Positions 16,690-25,343 of a DNA stretch of 50,119 bases are shown here, one piece after another. The position numbers were made by a program, and so were the translations under genes. The notes beneath the pieces were generated by a model, which saw nothing but the letters and a program-made list of their open reading frames with translations, was not told the origin of the DNA and did no database searches. The stretch lies in contig JAKLKF010000040.1 of assembly GCA_023150805.1 (NCBI GenBank), forward strand, positions 5,840 to 55,958, written 5' to 3'. Positions within the stretch are counted from its first letter, which is position 1. Each line of letters starts with the position of its first letter. The DNA comes from Myxococcota bacterium. GTDB lineage: Bacteria; Myxococcota_A; UBA796; UBA2385.

Positions 16690-18263
16690 CAGGTCGTGAT
16701 CACCCGGTCGAAGGAGAGCCACCGCCGCATCAGGGTCGAGGTCATCTCGCCGTTGGCGGCCATGCGCGCCGCCGTCGTGCCCATCTTCACGTAGTTGGCG
16801 GCGTGCGCCATGTGGATGAGCGGCAGGGGGTGCTGCTTGAGGGTCTCGCTCTTCGCCAGCAGGCGCAGCAGCGACCGCGGCACGAAGGGCTTGGACAGCA
16901 TCTGGGTCAGCGCGATCCAGAAGGTGTCCTCGACCGGGCGCGGGAAGGCCAGGTTGACCCGGTGCTGGTAGAAGATGCGCGTGTTGTTCAGCCCGTCGAT
17001 GTCGTAGTCCGAGATCAGCCCCGTCTCGAGCAGCTTGTGGTTCAGCTCGCTGCCGGGGAACACGGTCATGCTGAACAGGTACAGATCATAGGGGTGTGGG
17101 AAGGTCGAGATCATCTCGAAGAGCTTGCGCTTGTCCTCCTCGGTGCTGACGGGATCGTCGAAGATGAGCTGGAAGTGCGGCTTGATCCCCAGCCGATGGT
17201 AGAGCTGCGCGATGTCGGCGATCGACTGGTTCTTGACCCGCCGGTCGTAGAGGTGGCCCGTCACCCGCTCGCTGGACTGGATCCCCATGTAGACCGCGGA
17301 CAGTCCCGCGTCGCGCAGCATGGTCATGCGCGTCTCGTTGACCAGCTTGGGCTCGATGAAGACCTCGAAGGGCAGGCCGACCTCCTTCGGGTAGAGGTCG
17401 CAGAACTCCTCCAGCCAGCCCATCTGGAAGTTGAAGACCTCGTCGTCGAAGCGGATCCGCTTCATGTTCCAGTGGGTACGGGCGTCCCGGATCTCCTCCA
17501 CCATGCTGCGAGGCGATCGCACGCGGAACCACTTCTGGCCGGGGTAGACGTCCTTCTTGTAGGTGCTGTTGTAGCAGTAGCTGCACTTGTAGATGCAGCC
17601 GCGGCTGCCCATCATCTGGAAGACGGGGTCGCCGTGCATCGGGTCGCCCTTGCTGACCCGGTTGCCCCAGATGAAGTACTTGTGATCGTGGGTCGTGTAG
17701 TCGCGGAACTGCAGCGCATCGAGGTCCTCGATGAGCGGGCGCAGGCCGTTGCGGACGATCTCCCCCTGGCCCAGCCGGAAGTTGACGTTCTCGGTGCCCA
17801 GCAGGTCGTCGCTGCCGTCGCGCAGGCGGTCGGCGAGCTGCAGCAGCGCCAGCTCCCCCTCGCCCCGCAGCACCATGTCGGCCACCTCGATGCACTCGTC
17901 GGGCACCAGGGTGGGGTGCATGCCGCCCCACAGCACCGGGATGTCCAGCTCCCGCTGCACGTGCTCGGTCAGGGTCCGCGCGGACTGGGCGTAGGCGCTG
18001 GCCCGGATCGAGATGGCCAGCAGGTCCAGCTCCTCCTCGCGGATCACCCGGACCAGGTTCTGGAGCTGCACGTCGGTGGCGGGATCCAGGTGGTTGCTGA
18101 TCCAGTCCTTGAAGTAGATCTCGGCGACGTGGTGCCCCTGGGCCCGCAGGGTCGCCGCGAGGATGCGCACCGCGTTGTTCTCGACGTCCCAGGTGGAGAG
18201 GATGCCGATGCGCGGCCCGTGCTTGCGGGCGCTGCGCTTCAGGGCGTCGAGGCGGTGGTTCAT
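16689..18263 (-). CDS. B12-binding-domain radical SAM protein
   Basis: 524 residues from ATG with GGAG upstream. Residues 17-150 have the fold pattern of cobalamin-binding domains that precede radical SAM cores (ILSTWDVENNAVRILAATLR, ALWGGMHP-type strand), but the DxHxxG cobalamin motif is not evident. The 4Fe-4S motif is CIYKCSYC (Cys223, Cys227, Cys230). Later motifs include FDDEVFNF and YMGIQSS. Such enzymes carry out radical methylations or ring reactions, often on lipids or natural products. It is translationally coupled to the flavin oxidase. Confidence 0.85.
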   Translation of the reverse strand: MNHRLDALKRSARKHGPRIGILSTWDVENNAVRILAATLRAQGHHVAEIYFKDWISNHLDPATDVQLQNLVRVIREEELDLLAISIRASAYAQSARTLTEHVQRELDIPVLWGGMHPTLVPDECIEVADMVLRGEGELALLQLADRLRDGSDDLLGTENVNFRLGQGEIVRNGLRPLIEDLDALQFRDYTTHDHKYFIWGNRVSKGDPMHGDPVFQMMGSRGCIYKCSYCYNSTYKKDVYPGQKWFRVRSPRSMVEEIRDARTHWNMKRIRFDDEVFNFQMGWLEEFCDLYPKEVGLPFEVFIEPKLVNETRMTMLRDAGLSAVYMGIQSSERVTGHLYDRRVKNQSIADIAQLYHRLGIKPHFQLIFDDPVSTEEDKRKLFEMISTFPHPYDLYLFSMTVFPGSELNHKLLETGLISDYDIDGLNNTRIFYQHRVNLAFPRPVEDTFWIALTQMLSKPFVPRSLLRLLAKSETLKQHPLPLIHMAHAANYVKMGTTAARMAANGEMTSTLMRRWLSFDRVITT

Positions 18264-18356
18264 TCCGAGGCTCCAGCGGGAGAGGCGGGGCCCTGGCAGG
18301 ATAACGCCGGCCGCGCGGGGGAGGAGCCCCCCTCGACGGCGCCCCTGCGCGGCCCC

Positions 18357-19307
18357 TCAGCCGGCAGCGTCGCCCAGCGCGCGCCGACGCATCTCGACCA
18401 GCAGGGCGCCGACGTGCCAGCGGCGGGCGCCGATGCGCCGCTGCCAGCGGGCCTCGTAGATGAACTGGACGTTGGTCTGCGGGTCCAGCGGCAGGTCGAC
18501 CAGCAGGCGCTGGCGCGGCCCGGCGGCGAACAGGGTGACCAGCACGACGCCGTCGGTCCCGATGGCGTACAGCCGCCCCTCGCTGGCCTCGATCTCCCGC
18601 GTGCGCGGCTTCATCCGGCGCACGATGACCTTCCAGTCCGGCGCCTCGGCCTGGCGCCCCCGGCCGTAGGGGTCCAGCCGCTGCCGGCCGGCCGAGAGGC
18701 TCACGGGCACCTGCTCCCGCAGGTGGGTCAGCTCGAGGAAGCGGGTGAGGCCGTCCTCGCCCATCAGGCGGACCACCTCCTCGCGGCGCTCCAGGTAGCG
18801 GTCCAGCGCGAGCACGTAGCGGCGCACGGCCTCGTCGCCCTCCTGGGGGACCTCTCCCAGCCGCAGGGGCGGGAAGGGGTCGGCCTGGTCGACGTGGACG
18901 GGGCCGGCGAGCACCGTCAGCGAGGGCTCGACGTCGTCGGCGAGCGCGCCGCCGCCGGGGTTGAAGGTCGGAGGGTCGTCGGCGTGCTCGGCGCGCGCGG
19001 GGCCCTCCAGCCACTCCCGCAGGGTGGGCAGCAGGGCGTCGGCGGTGACCACGTGGTCGGCGCCGGCCGCCTCCCACCGTCGCCGGACCTCGGCCGGCGG
19101 GTTGTCGACGCAGGCGACGACGACCGGCGGGCGGTCGTTGCCGTCGGGGAGCTGGGCCAGCAGCTTGGGATCGCTGTCCCCCCACAAGGCGGCCACGCGG
19201 GCGCCCCGCTGCCAGCCCGGGCGGACCCAGGCCAGGCGGCCGAGCTGGGCGGACAGCTCCGGGGGCGGGGCTCGACCCAGCCAGGCGATCACGGGGGGAC
19301 CCGTCAT
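18357..19307 (-). CDS. Receiver-like and PilZ-like domain protein
   Basis: 316 residues. The first 110 residues (VIAWLGRAPP, PPVVVACVDNPP, EAAGADHVV) resemble a response-regulator receiver domain that has lost its phospho-acceptor aspartate pattern. Residues about 215-310 (DWKVIVRRMKPRTREIEAS ... FIYEARWQRR) look like a PilZ domain, a c-di-GMP-binding fold, without a clear RxxxR motif. The ATG at 19307 was preferred to an upstream in-frame start in low-complexity sequence. It is divergent from the glycosyltransferase fusion. Domain calls are from pattern only. Confidence 0.55.
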   Translation of the reverse strand: MTGPPVIAWLGRAPPPELSAQLGRLAWVRPGWQRGARVAALWGDSDPKLLAQLPDGNDRPPVVVACVDNPPAEVRRRWEAAGADHVVTADALLPTLREWLEGPARAEHADDPPTFNPGGGALADDVEPSLTVLAGPVHVDQADPFPPLRLGEVPQEGDEAVRRYVLALDRYLERREEVVRLMGEDGLTRFLELTHLREQVPVSLSAGRQRLDPYGRGRQAEAPDWKVIVRRMKPRTREIEASEGRLYAIGTDGVVLVTLFAAGPRQRLLVDLPLDPQTNVQFIYEARWQRRIGARRWHVGALLVEMRRRALGDAAG

Positions 19308-19495
19308 GGAGGCGCTTCCAGGTGGGGGGGGTGGGCGGGGAGGCAGTGTACCGGAGGGGGTCGTTTCCAACTGCAACGGCGCGCAACGACCCGTCAGGAC
19401 CCGGCCGACCGGCGCGGCCCGGTCCGCCGGGGCACGCCGGGGCTATGTTGGCCCCTCGCGACCTCCCGCCTGCGGCGCCCTGGCGCGCGGACCCC

Positions 19496-21778
19496 ATGCG
19501 CATCTGCATCCTCACCCGCGGCGACCTCTTCCCGACCCACCACGGGGCCGCCGTCAAGATCGTGCGCACCGCCCAGCACCTCGCCCGGCGCGGGGCCGGC
19601 GTCTTCGTGGTCACCGACGACCGGGACGCCTACCTGCAGTGCGACGGGCAGGACTTCACGCCGGTGCCCTACCCGCCGCGGGTGCGGGCCGCCCAGGAGT
19701 GGCCTCCCCTGCCCCGCCTGGGCCGGGCGGCGCTGCGGCTGTGCGAGGTGGTCGGCTACCCGCGCGAAGAGCACTTCCTGTACCGGCCGATCTTCGACCC
19801 GTCGTGGTGGCTGCGGGCCGCCGCCGTGGGACGGATCGAGCAGATCGACTGGTTTCAGGCGGAGTTCCCCGGGTACGGCGCCCCGGCGCTGGTCGCGGCG
19901 CGCACGCTGGGGGCGCTGCGGAAGCGCGCCGGGCGCCCCGGGCCGCGGGCATCCATCGTGCAGCACAACGTGGAGTGGGACCGCCTGGCCGAGCAGGGGC
20001 ACGACAGCCGCCGGATCCGCGCGGTCGAGCAGGCGCTGCTGGGCTGGGTCGACGAGGTCATCGCCGTCAGTGCCGACGACCGCCGGCGCATGGTCGCCGC
20101 GGGCACCGACCCGGCCCGGATCACCGTGGTCCCCCACGGCGTCGAGGCCGAGCGCTTCGCCTCGGCCGCGCCGACCGACCTGCGGGCGCGCTACGGCCTG
20201 CCCGCCGACGGCCCCCTGCTGTTCTTCCACGGCACCCTGCACTACGGCCCCAACACCGAGGCCGTGCGCTTCATCGTCGAGCAGCTCCTGCCGCGCCTCT
20301 CCCACCTGCCCGACCTGCGCGTGCTGTGCGTCGGGATGGGACCACCGACCTACTACGCCCACCCGCAGGTGGTCTTCACCGGCGCGGTCGACGACCTGGC
20401 CGAGCACATCGCCGCGGCCGACCTGTGCCTGTGCCCGGTGGGGTCGGGCGGCGGCACGCGCATGAAGCTCCTGGAGTACATGGCGGCCGGCAAGGCGACG
20501 GTGTCGACGACCAAGGGGGCCGAGGGCATCGCCTTCACCCCGGGCGTGGAGCTGGAGGTGGCCGACGGGGCCGACGCCTTCGCGGCCGCGGTCGAGAGCC
20601 TGCTCGACGACCCCGGCCGGCGCGCGGCCCTGGGGGCGGCGGCGCAGGCCTTCGCGCGGCGGCTGGACTGGTCGGCGGTGACGGCGGCCTACCTCGAGCT
20701 GTACGAGGGGCGGCACCGCGGCGCGGACTGGTACCAGCGCCTGGCGCGGGCCGAGGTGCCGCGCCCCGAGATCGAGGCCCACCTGCCGCCCCGCCTGCCC
20801 GGCAAGCCGCTGACGCTGCTGTTGCTGATCAACCGGGGCTGCAACCTGCGCTGCGCCTTCTGCGACCTGTGGGAGGGGCACGTGCACATGCCGGTGCGGC
20901 AGCGGCTGCTGCCCCTGCTGGACGACGCCGTCGCCATCGGCACGAAGACCCTGGTCATCACCGGCGGGGAGCCCTTCCTGCACCCCGACCTGTTCGTGGC
21001 GGTCGCGCAGGCGAAGGCCCGCGGCCTGTCGGTCAACGTCACCACCAACGGCACCCGCCTGCACAAGCGCTGGGCGGAGTGCCGGGACAGCGGCGTGGAC
21101 TCGCTCTCCTTCAGCGTGGACGGCCTGGAGCAGACCCACGATCGGCTGCGCGGGCAGCGCGGCGCCTGGCGCAAGACCATGGCGGCCCTGGACACCGTGG
21201 TCGCCGACGGGCGCATCGCCGCCAGCGTGTACTTCACGGCCACCTCGGACAACGTGCGCGAGCTGGTCGCGGTGTACGAGGCGGTCCGCGCGCGCGGGGC
21301 CCGCTTCGACTTCTGGCCCGTCAACGACGCCCCGGGCCTGGCGCTGACCCGCGAGGAGGACCAGCGCGCCTGGCGAGAGGCCGTGGCCCACATCGCGGCC
21401 CGCGAGCCCGCGGTGCAGGGGAGGCTGGCCTTCTACCGGGACAGCCTCGCCTACCACCAGGGCGCGCTGACCGGGGTGCCGCTGCGCTGCCTGGGCCTGG
21501 TGGACCAGTACGGCGTCACCTACGACGGCGACCTGCTGCCCTGCTGCGTGTGGGGCAAGGAGGGCCTGCGGGTCGGCAACGTCTTCCAGACCCCGCTGCG
21601 CGAGCTGTGGCGCAGCGAGCCGGTGCAGTCCGCACGCCGCGCGCTGTGGGCGGAGGGCTGCACCGCGGGCTGCTTCAACCACAGCCTCTACGAGCTGACG
21701 GACAGCACCGGCCAGCCCTTCCGCCTGTCGGCCCCCCCGGCCGGCGCGCCCTCGCCCGCGGCCGGTCCGGCACGTTAG
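19496..21778 (+). CDS. Glycosyltransferase-radical SAM fusion protein
   Basis: 760 residues. Residues 1-405 are a GT-B glycosyltransferase (GT4-like): HHGAAVKIVRTAQHLARRGA at the acceptor side, VVPHGVEAERF and GGTRMKLLEYMAAGKATVST in the nucleotide-sugar domain. Residues about 435-740 are a radical SAM domain with CNLRCAFC (Cys449, Cys453, Cys456), ITGGEPFLHPDLF, and a SPASM-like tail containing GVTYDGDLLPCCVWGKEG. The two parts are in one uninterrupted frame. Radical SAM/SPASM enzymes modify peptides or sugars, so the fusion suggests glycosylation plus radical modification of one product. RNase HI follows closely. Confidence 0.85.
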   Translation: MRICILTRGDLFPTHHGAAVKIVRTAQHLARRGAGVFVVTDDRDAYLQCDGQDFTPVPYPPRVRAAQEWPPLPRLGRAALRLCEVVGYPREEHFLYRPIFDPSWWLRAAAVGRIEQIDWFQAEFPGYGAPALVAARTLGALRKRAGRPGPRASIVQHNVEWDRLAEQGHDSRRIRAVEQALLGWVDEVIAVSADDRRRMVAAGTDPARITVVPHGVEAERFASAAPTDLRARYGLPADGPLLFFHGTLHYGPNTEAVRFIVEQLLPRLSHLPDLRVLCVGMGPPTYYAHPQVVFTGAVDDLAEHIAAADLCLCPVGSGGGTRMKLLEYMAAGKATVSTTKGAEGIAFTPGVELEVADGADAFAAAVESLLDDPGRRAALGAAAQAFARRLDWSAVTAAYLELYEGRHRGADWYQRLARAEVPRPEIEAHLPPRLPGKPLTLLLLINRGCNLRCAFCDLWEGHVHMPVRQRLLPLLDDAVAIGTKTLVITGGEPFLHPDLFVAVAQAKARGLSVNVTTNGTRLHKRWAECRDSGVDSLSFSVDGLEQTHDRLRGQRGAWRKTMAALDTVVADGRIAASVYFTATSDNVRELVAVYEAVRARGARFDFWPVNDAPGLALTREEDQRAWREAVAHIAAREPAVQGRLAFYRDSLAYHQGALTGVPLRCLGLVDQYGVTYDGDLLPCCVWGKEGLRVGNVFQTPLRELWRSEPVQSARRALWAEGCTAGCFNHSLYELTDSTGQPFRLSAPPAGAPSPAAGPAR

Positions 21779-21802
21779 CCGCTGCGGCCGCAGGAGGCGC
21801 AG

Positions 21803-22546
21803 ATGGCGTGGCGAAGGGCCACCTTCAAGGACAAGGACGTCTGGGTCGAGGTCGACGACCGCGGCGACCCACGGGTCCAGGGCGGCCGGGTGGGCATCCG
21901 GTACTCGGACAAGGAGGGGGCGAAGCTCTACCGGGGTGGCACCGCGGGGCTCGGCATGATCTCGGGTCCGAACCTGGAGCTGCCCGCCGGCGTGTCCGCC
22001 GACGACGCACCCAAGGCCGGCCCCCGCGGCGGCGCCCGGGGCAGCGGCTTCGGCAGCGCCGGCACCCGGACCCAGGCCCAGGCCCACGCCGCCGCCGAGA
22101 GCGCCCGGGACCTGCTGGCGGGGATGCCCGCCGACGCCGCCGTCTGCTTCACGGACGGCGCCTGCAAGGGCAACCCCGGGCCGGCGGGGGCGGGCTGCGT
22201 GGTGCGCCTGCCCGACGGCGCGCGCCACGAGGCCTGGCGGGCGCTGGGACTGGCCACCAACAACGTGGGCGAGCTGACCGCGATCGGAATGGCGCTGGAC
22301 CTGCTCGACGAGCTGGGCTTCCAGGGTCCGGTCCACGTGCTGACCGACAGCCAGTACAGCAAGGGCGTGCTGGCCCAGGGCTGGAAGGCCAAGGCCAACC
22401 AGGAGCTGGTCGCCCAGGTCAAGGCCCGGGTGGCGCGCCGCAAGGCGAAGCTGCACTGGATCGCCGGCCACGTCGGGATCCCCGAGAACGAGCGCGCCGA
22501 CGCGCTGGCCAACCAGGGCGTCGAGGCCAGCCGCGCCCGCCGCTAG
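21803..22546 (+). CDS. rnhA: Ribonuclease HI with N-terminal extension
   Basis: 247 residues, longer than the usual 150-160. The RNase H domain starts near residue 112 and has all four acidic catalytic residues: Asp118 in FTDGACKGNPGP, Glu157 in NNVGELTAI, Asp182 in LTDSQYSKG, and Asp233 in NERADALA. It cleaves RNA in RNA-DNA hybrids. The first 100 residues are a small beta-rich, Gly-rich extension (VWVEVDDRGDPRVQGGRVGI) not recognised as the standard hybrid-binding domain. Convergent with alr. Confidence 0.9.
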   Translation: MAWRRATFKDKDVWVEVDDRGDPRVQGGRVGIRYSDKEGAKLYRGGTAGLGMISGPNLELPAGVSADDAPKAGPRGGARGSGFGSAGTRTQAQAHAAAESARDLLAGMPADAAVCFTDGACKGNPGPAGAGCVVRLPDGARHEAWRALGLATNNVGELTAIGMALDLLDELGFQGPVHVLTDSQYSKGVLAQGWKAKANQELVAQVKARVARRKAKLHWIAGHVGIPENERADALANQGVEASRARR

Positions 22547-22553
22547 AAAGGGA

Positions 22554-23747
22554 CTAGGGTGGCCCGTCGGTGGCCAGGTCGGGGAAGCGCGCAGACCGGT
22601 AGACCCGCGGCACGCGGGTGTTGATGTTGGTCAGCACCTCCCAGGGGACGGTGCCCGCCCACCCGGCCAGCTCCTCGACGGTGATCTCCTGGTCCCCGTC
22701 CCGCCCCAGCAGCAGCACCCGGTCGCCGTTCCAGGCGCTGTCCTGGCCGATGTCCACCATCACCTGGTCCATGCAGATCCGCCCGACCACCGGGTGGCGC
22801 CGCCCCCCGATGAGCACCTGGGCCCGCCCGGACATCGCCCGCATGTAGCCGTCGCCGTAGCCGACGGGCACCGTGACCATGCGCGTCTGGCGGTCCGGCG
22901 CCCAGGTCGAGCCGTAGCTGACCGGGCTGTGGGGGGCGACCACCTTGAAGTACACGACCCGCGAGGACCAGGTCAGCGCCGGCCGCACGCCGGCCATCGG
23001 GGGGATCTCCTCCGACGGCATCACGCCGTAGGTCAGCAGGCCCGGGCGCACCAGGTCCAGCCAGGTCTCGGGGAGCTGCAGCACCGCTCCCGAGTTGGCC
23101 AGGTGGCGGATCGGCGTGGGCAGGCCGTGCCGGGGATAGAAGTCCAGCACCTCCTGGAAGCGCTCGAGCTGGAGCCGCGCGTGCGAGAGATCGACGGCGT
23201 CGGCGTTGGCGAGGTGGCTGAAGATGCCCTGGACCTGCACGTGGCGCAGCCCGAGCGAGGCGCGCAGCAGCGGCTCGGCGCTGTACCAGTGCACGCCGAT
23301 GCGCTCCATGCCGGTGTCGATCTTCAGGTGCACCCGGGCCGGGCGCCCCAGCGCGGCGGCGCAGGCCTCGATGGCCTGCAGCTTGTCCACCGACGACGCC
23401 GTCAGCGTCAGGTCGTGCTCCAGGAACAGCGGGAGCTGGCTGCCCAGGATGCCCCCCATCACCAGGATGGGCGTCGTCACCCCCGCGCGGCGCAGCCGGA
23501 TGCCCTCCTCCAGGTAGGCCAGCCCCAGCCAGGGCACCCCCAGCCGCTGGCACAGGCGCGCCACCGGCACCAGCCCGTGCCCGTAGGCGTTGGCCTTCAG
23601 CACCGGCATCACCTGGACGGCGGGCCCCACGCGCGCCTGGATCGCCTCGACGTTGCCGGCCAGGGCGTCCAGGTCCACGTCGAGGTGGGTGGGCCGCAGG
23701 ACCGCGTCCTCGTCGATCGTCGGCTCGTGAAGGGGCGTCGGCGTCAC
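22554..23747 (-). CDS. alr: Alanine racemase
   Basis: 397 residues from GTG. The PLP lysine is Lys51 in VLKANAYGHG; the second catalytic residue is Tyr278 in SYGSTW; other family blocks are HLKIDTGMERIG, VRPGLLTYG, VGYGDGYMRAM and GRICMDQVMVD. The enzyme makes D-alanine for peptidoglycan in the cytoplasm. Length is typical, with an N-terminal extension of about 20 residues. It is divergent from a TetR-type regulator across an intergenic stretch with palindromes, so the regulator may act on both genes. Confidence 0.94.
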   Translation of the reverse strand: MTPTPLHEPTIDEDAVLRPTHLDVDLDALAGNVEAIQARVGPAVQVMPVLKANAYGHGLVPVARLCQRLGVPWLGLAYLEEGIRLRRAGVTTPILVMGGILGSQLPLFLEHDLTLTASSVDKLQAIEACAAALGRPARVHLKIDTGMERIGVHWYSAEPLLRASLGLRHVQVQGIFSHLANADAVDLSHARLQLERFQEVLDFYPRHGLPTPIRHLANSGAVLQLPETWLDLVRPGLLTYGVMPSEEIPPMAGVRPALTWSSRVVYFKVVAPHSPVSYGSTWAPDRQTRMVTVPVGYGDGYMRAMSGRAQVLIGGRRHPVVGRICMDQVMVDIGQDSAWNGDRVLLLGRDGDQEITVEELAGWAGTVPWEVLTNINTRVPRVYRSARFPDLATDGPP

Positions 23748-23800
23748 CCGGCCGCTCTATCCGGGCCAGTGGCGCCGGGCTGCGGGAGCCCGCGGCGCCC

Positions 23801-23840
23801 GGGCTAGCGGCGCTAGCCCCGCCCGCCTCACAGTGTTAGG
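23801..23840. promoter_or_regulatory. Palindromes in the alr/tetR intergenic region
   Basis: Between alr and the TetR gene are an inverted repeat GGGCTAGC-3 nt-GCTAGCCC (23801-23819) and an imperfect 15-bp palindrome CCTCACAGTGTTAGG (23826-23840; 12 of 15 positions symmetric). TetR-family repressors usually bind such sites next to their own gene, so these are candidate operators. Confidence 0.45.
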
Positions 23841-23870
23841 CGGAGTCCAGGTCCACGCCGAGGAGGTCCC

Positions 23871-24644
23871 ATGACCACGTTGACCGCCGAGCGGATCCAG
23901 TCCACCGCCCTCGCCCTGGTGGAGGAGGGGGGGGCCGAGCACCTGACGATGCGGCGCCTGGCCGACCGGCTGGGCGTCGAGGCGCCGTCGCTCTACCACC
24001 ACGTCGCGAACAAGGCGGCGCTGGTGGACCACCTCTTCGAAGCCCTGGTCGCGCTGGCGCCCCCCCCGCCCGTCGAGACCGACCCCCAGGCCCACCTGCG
24101 GGCGCTGGCCCACGGCTGGCAGGCGCTGCTGCGGGCCCACCCCCAGGTCCTGGCCCTGGTCGGCGCCCGTCCGTCGCGGTTCCTGGCCCTGGTGGACCGG
24201 ACCCCGGCCAGCGTCGACCTCCTGGTCCGGCACGGCATGGACGCCGCCGCCGCCCACGCCCTGCTCCAGGCCCTGGTGATCCTGGCGGTGGGCCAGGCCG
24301 AGGTGGAGCAGGCCGGCGCCTCGCGCGGCGCGCCGGCCCCGCTGGTGGACGCGCTGGTCCGTGGGGCGCTGGCCGACGCCCGCCCGGCGCCGCCCGCCGC
24401 GGCCCCGTCGGAGCCGGCGCCCGCCCCGGAGCCGGCGCCCGCCCCGGAGCCGGAGCCCGCCCCGGAGCCGGAGCCGGAGCCGGAGCCTCCTCCCGCCTCG
24501 GAGCCCGCGCCCGCACCTCCTCCGACGCCCGCGGCCGCGCCACCTCCTCCTCGCGCACCGCCCCCGCCGGCCGAGACACCACGCCGCGGGCTGGCCTCCC
24601 GCTTGATCCGTCGCGCCGGCCACCTGCTGGGCGGCGAGGACTGA
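23871..24644 (+). CDS. TetR-family regulator with Pro/Glu-rich linker
   Basis: 257 residues from ATG with GGAGG upstream. Residues 1-50 are a TetR DNA-binding domain: TALALVEEGGAEHLTMRRLADRLGVEAPSLYHHVANKAALVDHL. Residues 70-165 are a helical ligand domain. From about 170 to 235 the protein is almost only Pro, Ala and Glu (repeated PAPEP units, built from repeated DNA), and it ends in a basic amphipathic helix (RGLASRLIRRAGHLLGG). Such a tail is unusual in TetR proteins and could attach to a membrane or partner. Confidence 0.8.
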   Translation: MTTLTAERIQSTALALVEEGGAEHLTMRRLADRLGVEAPSLYHHVANKAALVDHLFEALVALAPPPPVETDPQAHLRALAHGWQALLRAHPQVLALVGARPSRFLALVDRTPASVDLLVRHGMDAAAAHALLQALVILAVGQAEVEQAGASRGAPAPLVDALVRGALADARPAPPAAAPSEPAPAPEPAPAPEPEPAPEPEPEPEPPPASEPAPAPPPTPAAAPPPPRAPPPPAETPRRGLASRLIRRAGHLLGGED

Positions 24645-24666
24645 GGCGCTCCCCACCCCCCCACCG

Positions 24667-24719
24667 TCGCCGACCCGCACCGCGCCTGCATCCTCGCGGG
24701 GTGTGGCGGCGGACCATGG
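24667..24719. repeat. attL: left attachment-site repeat
   Basis: 53 bp matching 42921-42973 at 50 positions, including an unbroken 24-bp block (24678-24701) and the 16-bp core TGGCGGCGGACCATGG (24704-24719), which is the 3' end of tRNA-Sec including CCA, on the other strand. It is the displaced tRNA 3' end left by integration. Confidence 0.9.
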
Positions 24720-24839
24720 AGCCACACCACGCGAGACGCGAAGCCCGGCCAGGACGTAGGAATTCGCACCCCGCCTGCGTCGCCGGTGGTGTCGGCGGTG
24801 CCAGCGCGCGTCATCGGCGAGCACTATGCGCCGCCGCGC

Positions 24840-24858
24840 GCTGTCACCGTGCTGTCAG
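24840..24858 (+). repeat. Left integrase arm-type site
   Basis: GCTGTCACCGTGCTGTCAG contains two direct GCTGTCA copies 12 bp apart. A near copy (17/19) lies at the right end (42886-42904) in the same orientation. Their position just inside each end fits arm-type binding sites of a tyrosine integrase. Confidence 0.55.
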
Positions 24859-25343
24859 GCCGCGCGGCTGGCCCGGCGGAGGGCCCGGCGAAGGCGCTCC
24901 TTGGCCCGACCGGCCCGGTGGCCCGCGGCACGGGGTGTCGCGCCCAGCTCGAGAAGCTGCTCGACCTGGGCCCGCTCGCGGCGGGGCATGACGGCCAGGC
25001 GCTGGCGCAGCTCGATGGCGCGCTCCATCTCGGTGGCCAGCTCGCCCTGGTCCCCCAGCTCCCACAGCTCAGGCAGCGGGTCGGGCACCTGGCGCAGCTC
25101 CACGCGCAGCAGCCGGTACATCTCCTGGCGCGCGGCCGTCATCACCCAGGGGCGCAGCGGCACGCCCCCCTCGGGCCACCAGTCCTGGGCGGCCTGCCAG
25201 GCGCCCAGGCGCGCCTCCTGGGCCAGGTCGTCGGCGAGGACGGGATCGCCGTGTGCGAGAGCGAGGGCGGCTCGCTCGATGGCGGGCAGGAGGATCGGGT
25301 CGAGCTCGGGGCTGACCACGCACGCAGGGCGACAGGGGGTCAC
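24855..25343 (-). CDS. RNA polymerase sigma-70-family (ECF-like) factor
   Basis: 162 residues. The GTG start overlaps the preceding TGA (GTGA). Region 2 is visible at about 20-82: LADDLAQEARLGAWQAAQDW and LRPWVMTAARQEMYRLLRV, matching the helix set that contacts core polymerase and the -10 element. Region 4 is at about 108-157, ending AGHRAGRAKERLRRALRRA, and would read the -35 element. It has no anti-sigma partner nearby. As part of the element it may direct transcription of the element's late operon. Its end overlaps the left arm site. Confidence 0.75.
   Translation of the reverse strand: MTPCRPACVVSPELDPILLPAIERAALALAHGDPVLADDLAQEARLGAWQAAQDWWPEGGVPLRPWVMTAARQEMYRLLRVELRQVPDPLPELWELGDQGELATEMERAIELRQRLAVMPRRERAQVEQLLELGATPRAAGHRAGRAKERLRRALRRASRAA

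Noticed and set aside
16803..20465. Very long open frames opposite real genes (for example 16803-20465 plus, 19394-22471 minus, 46319-48005 minus)
   Set aside because: They are shadows produced by GC-rich third positions; the opposite strand carries clear families with proper motifs.
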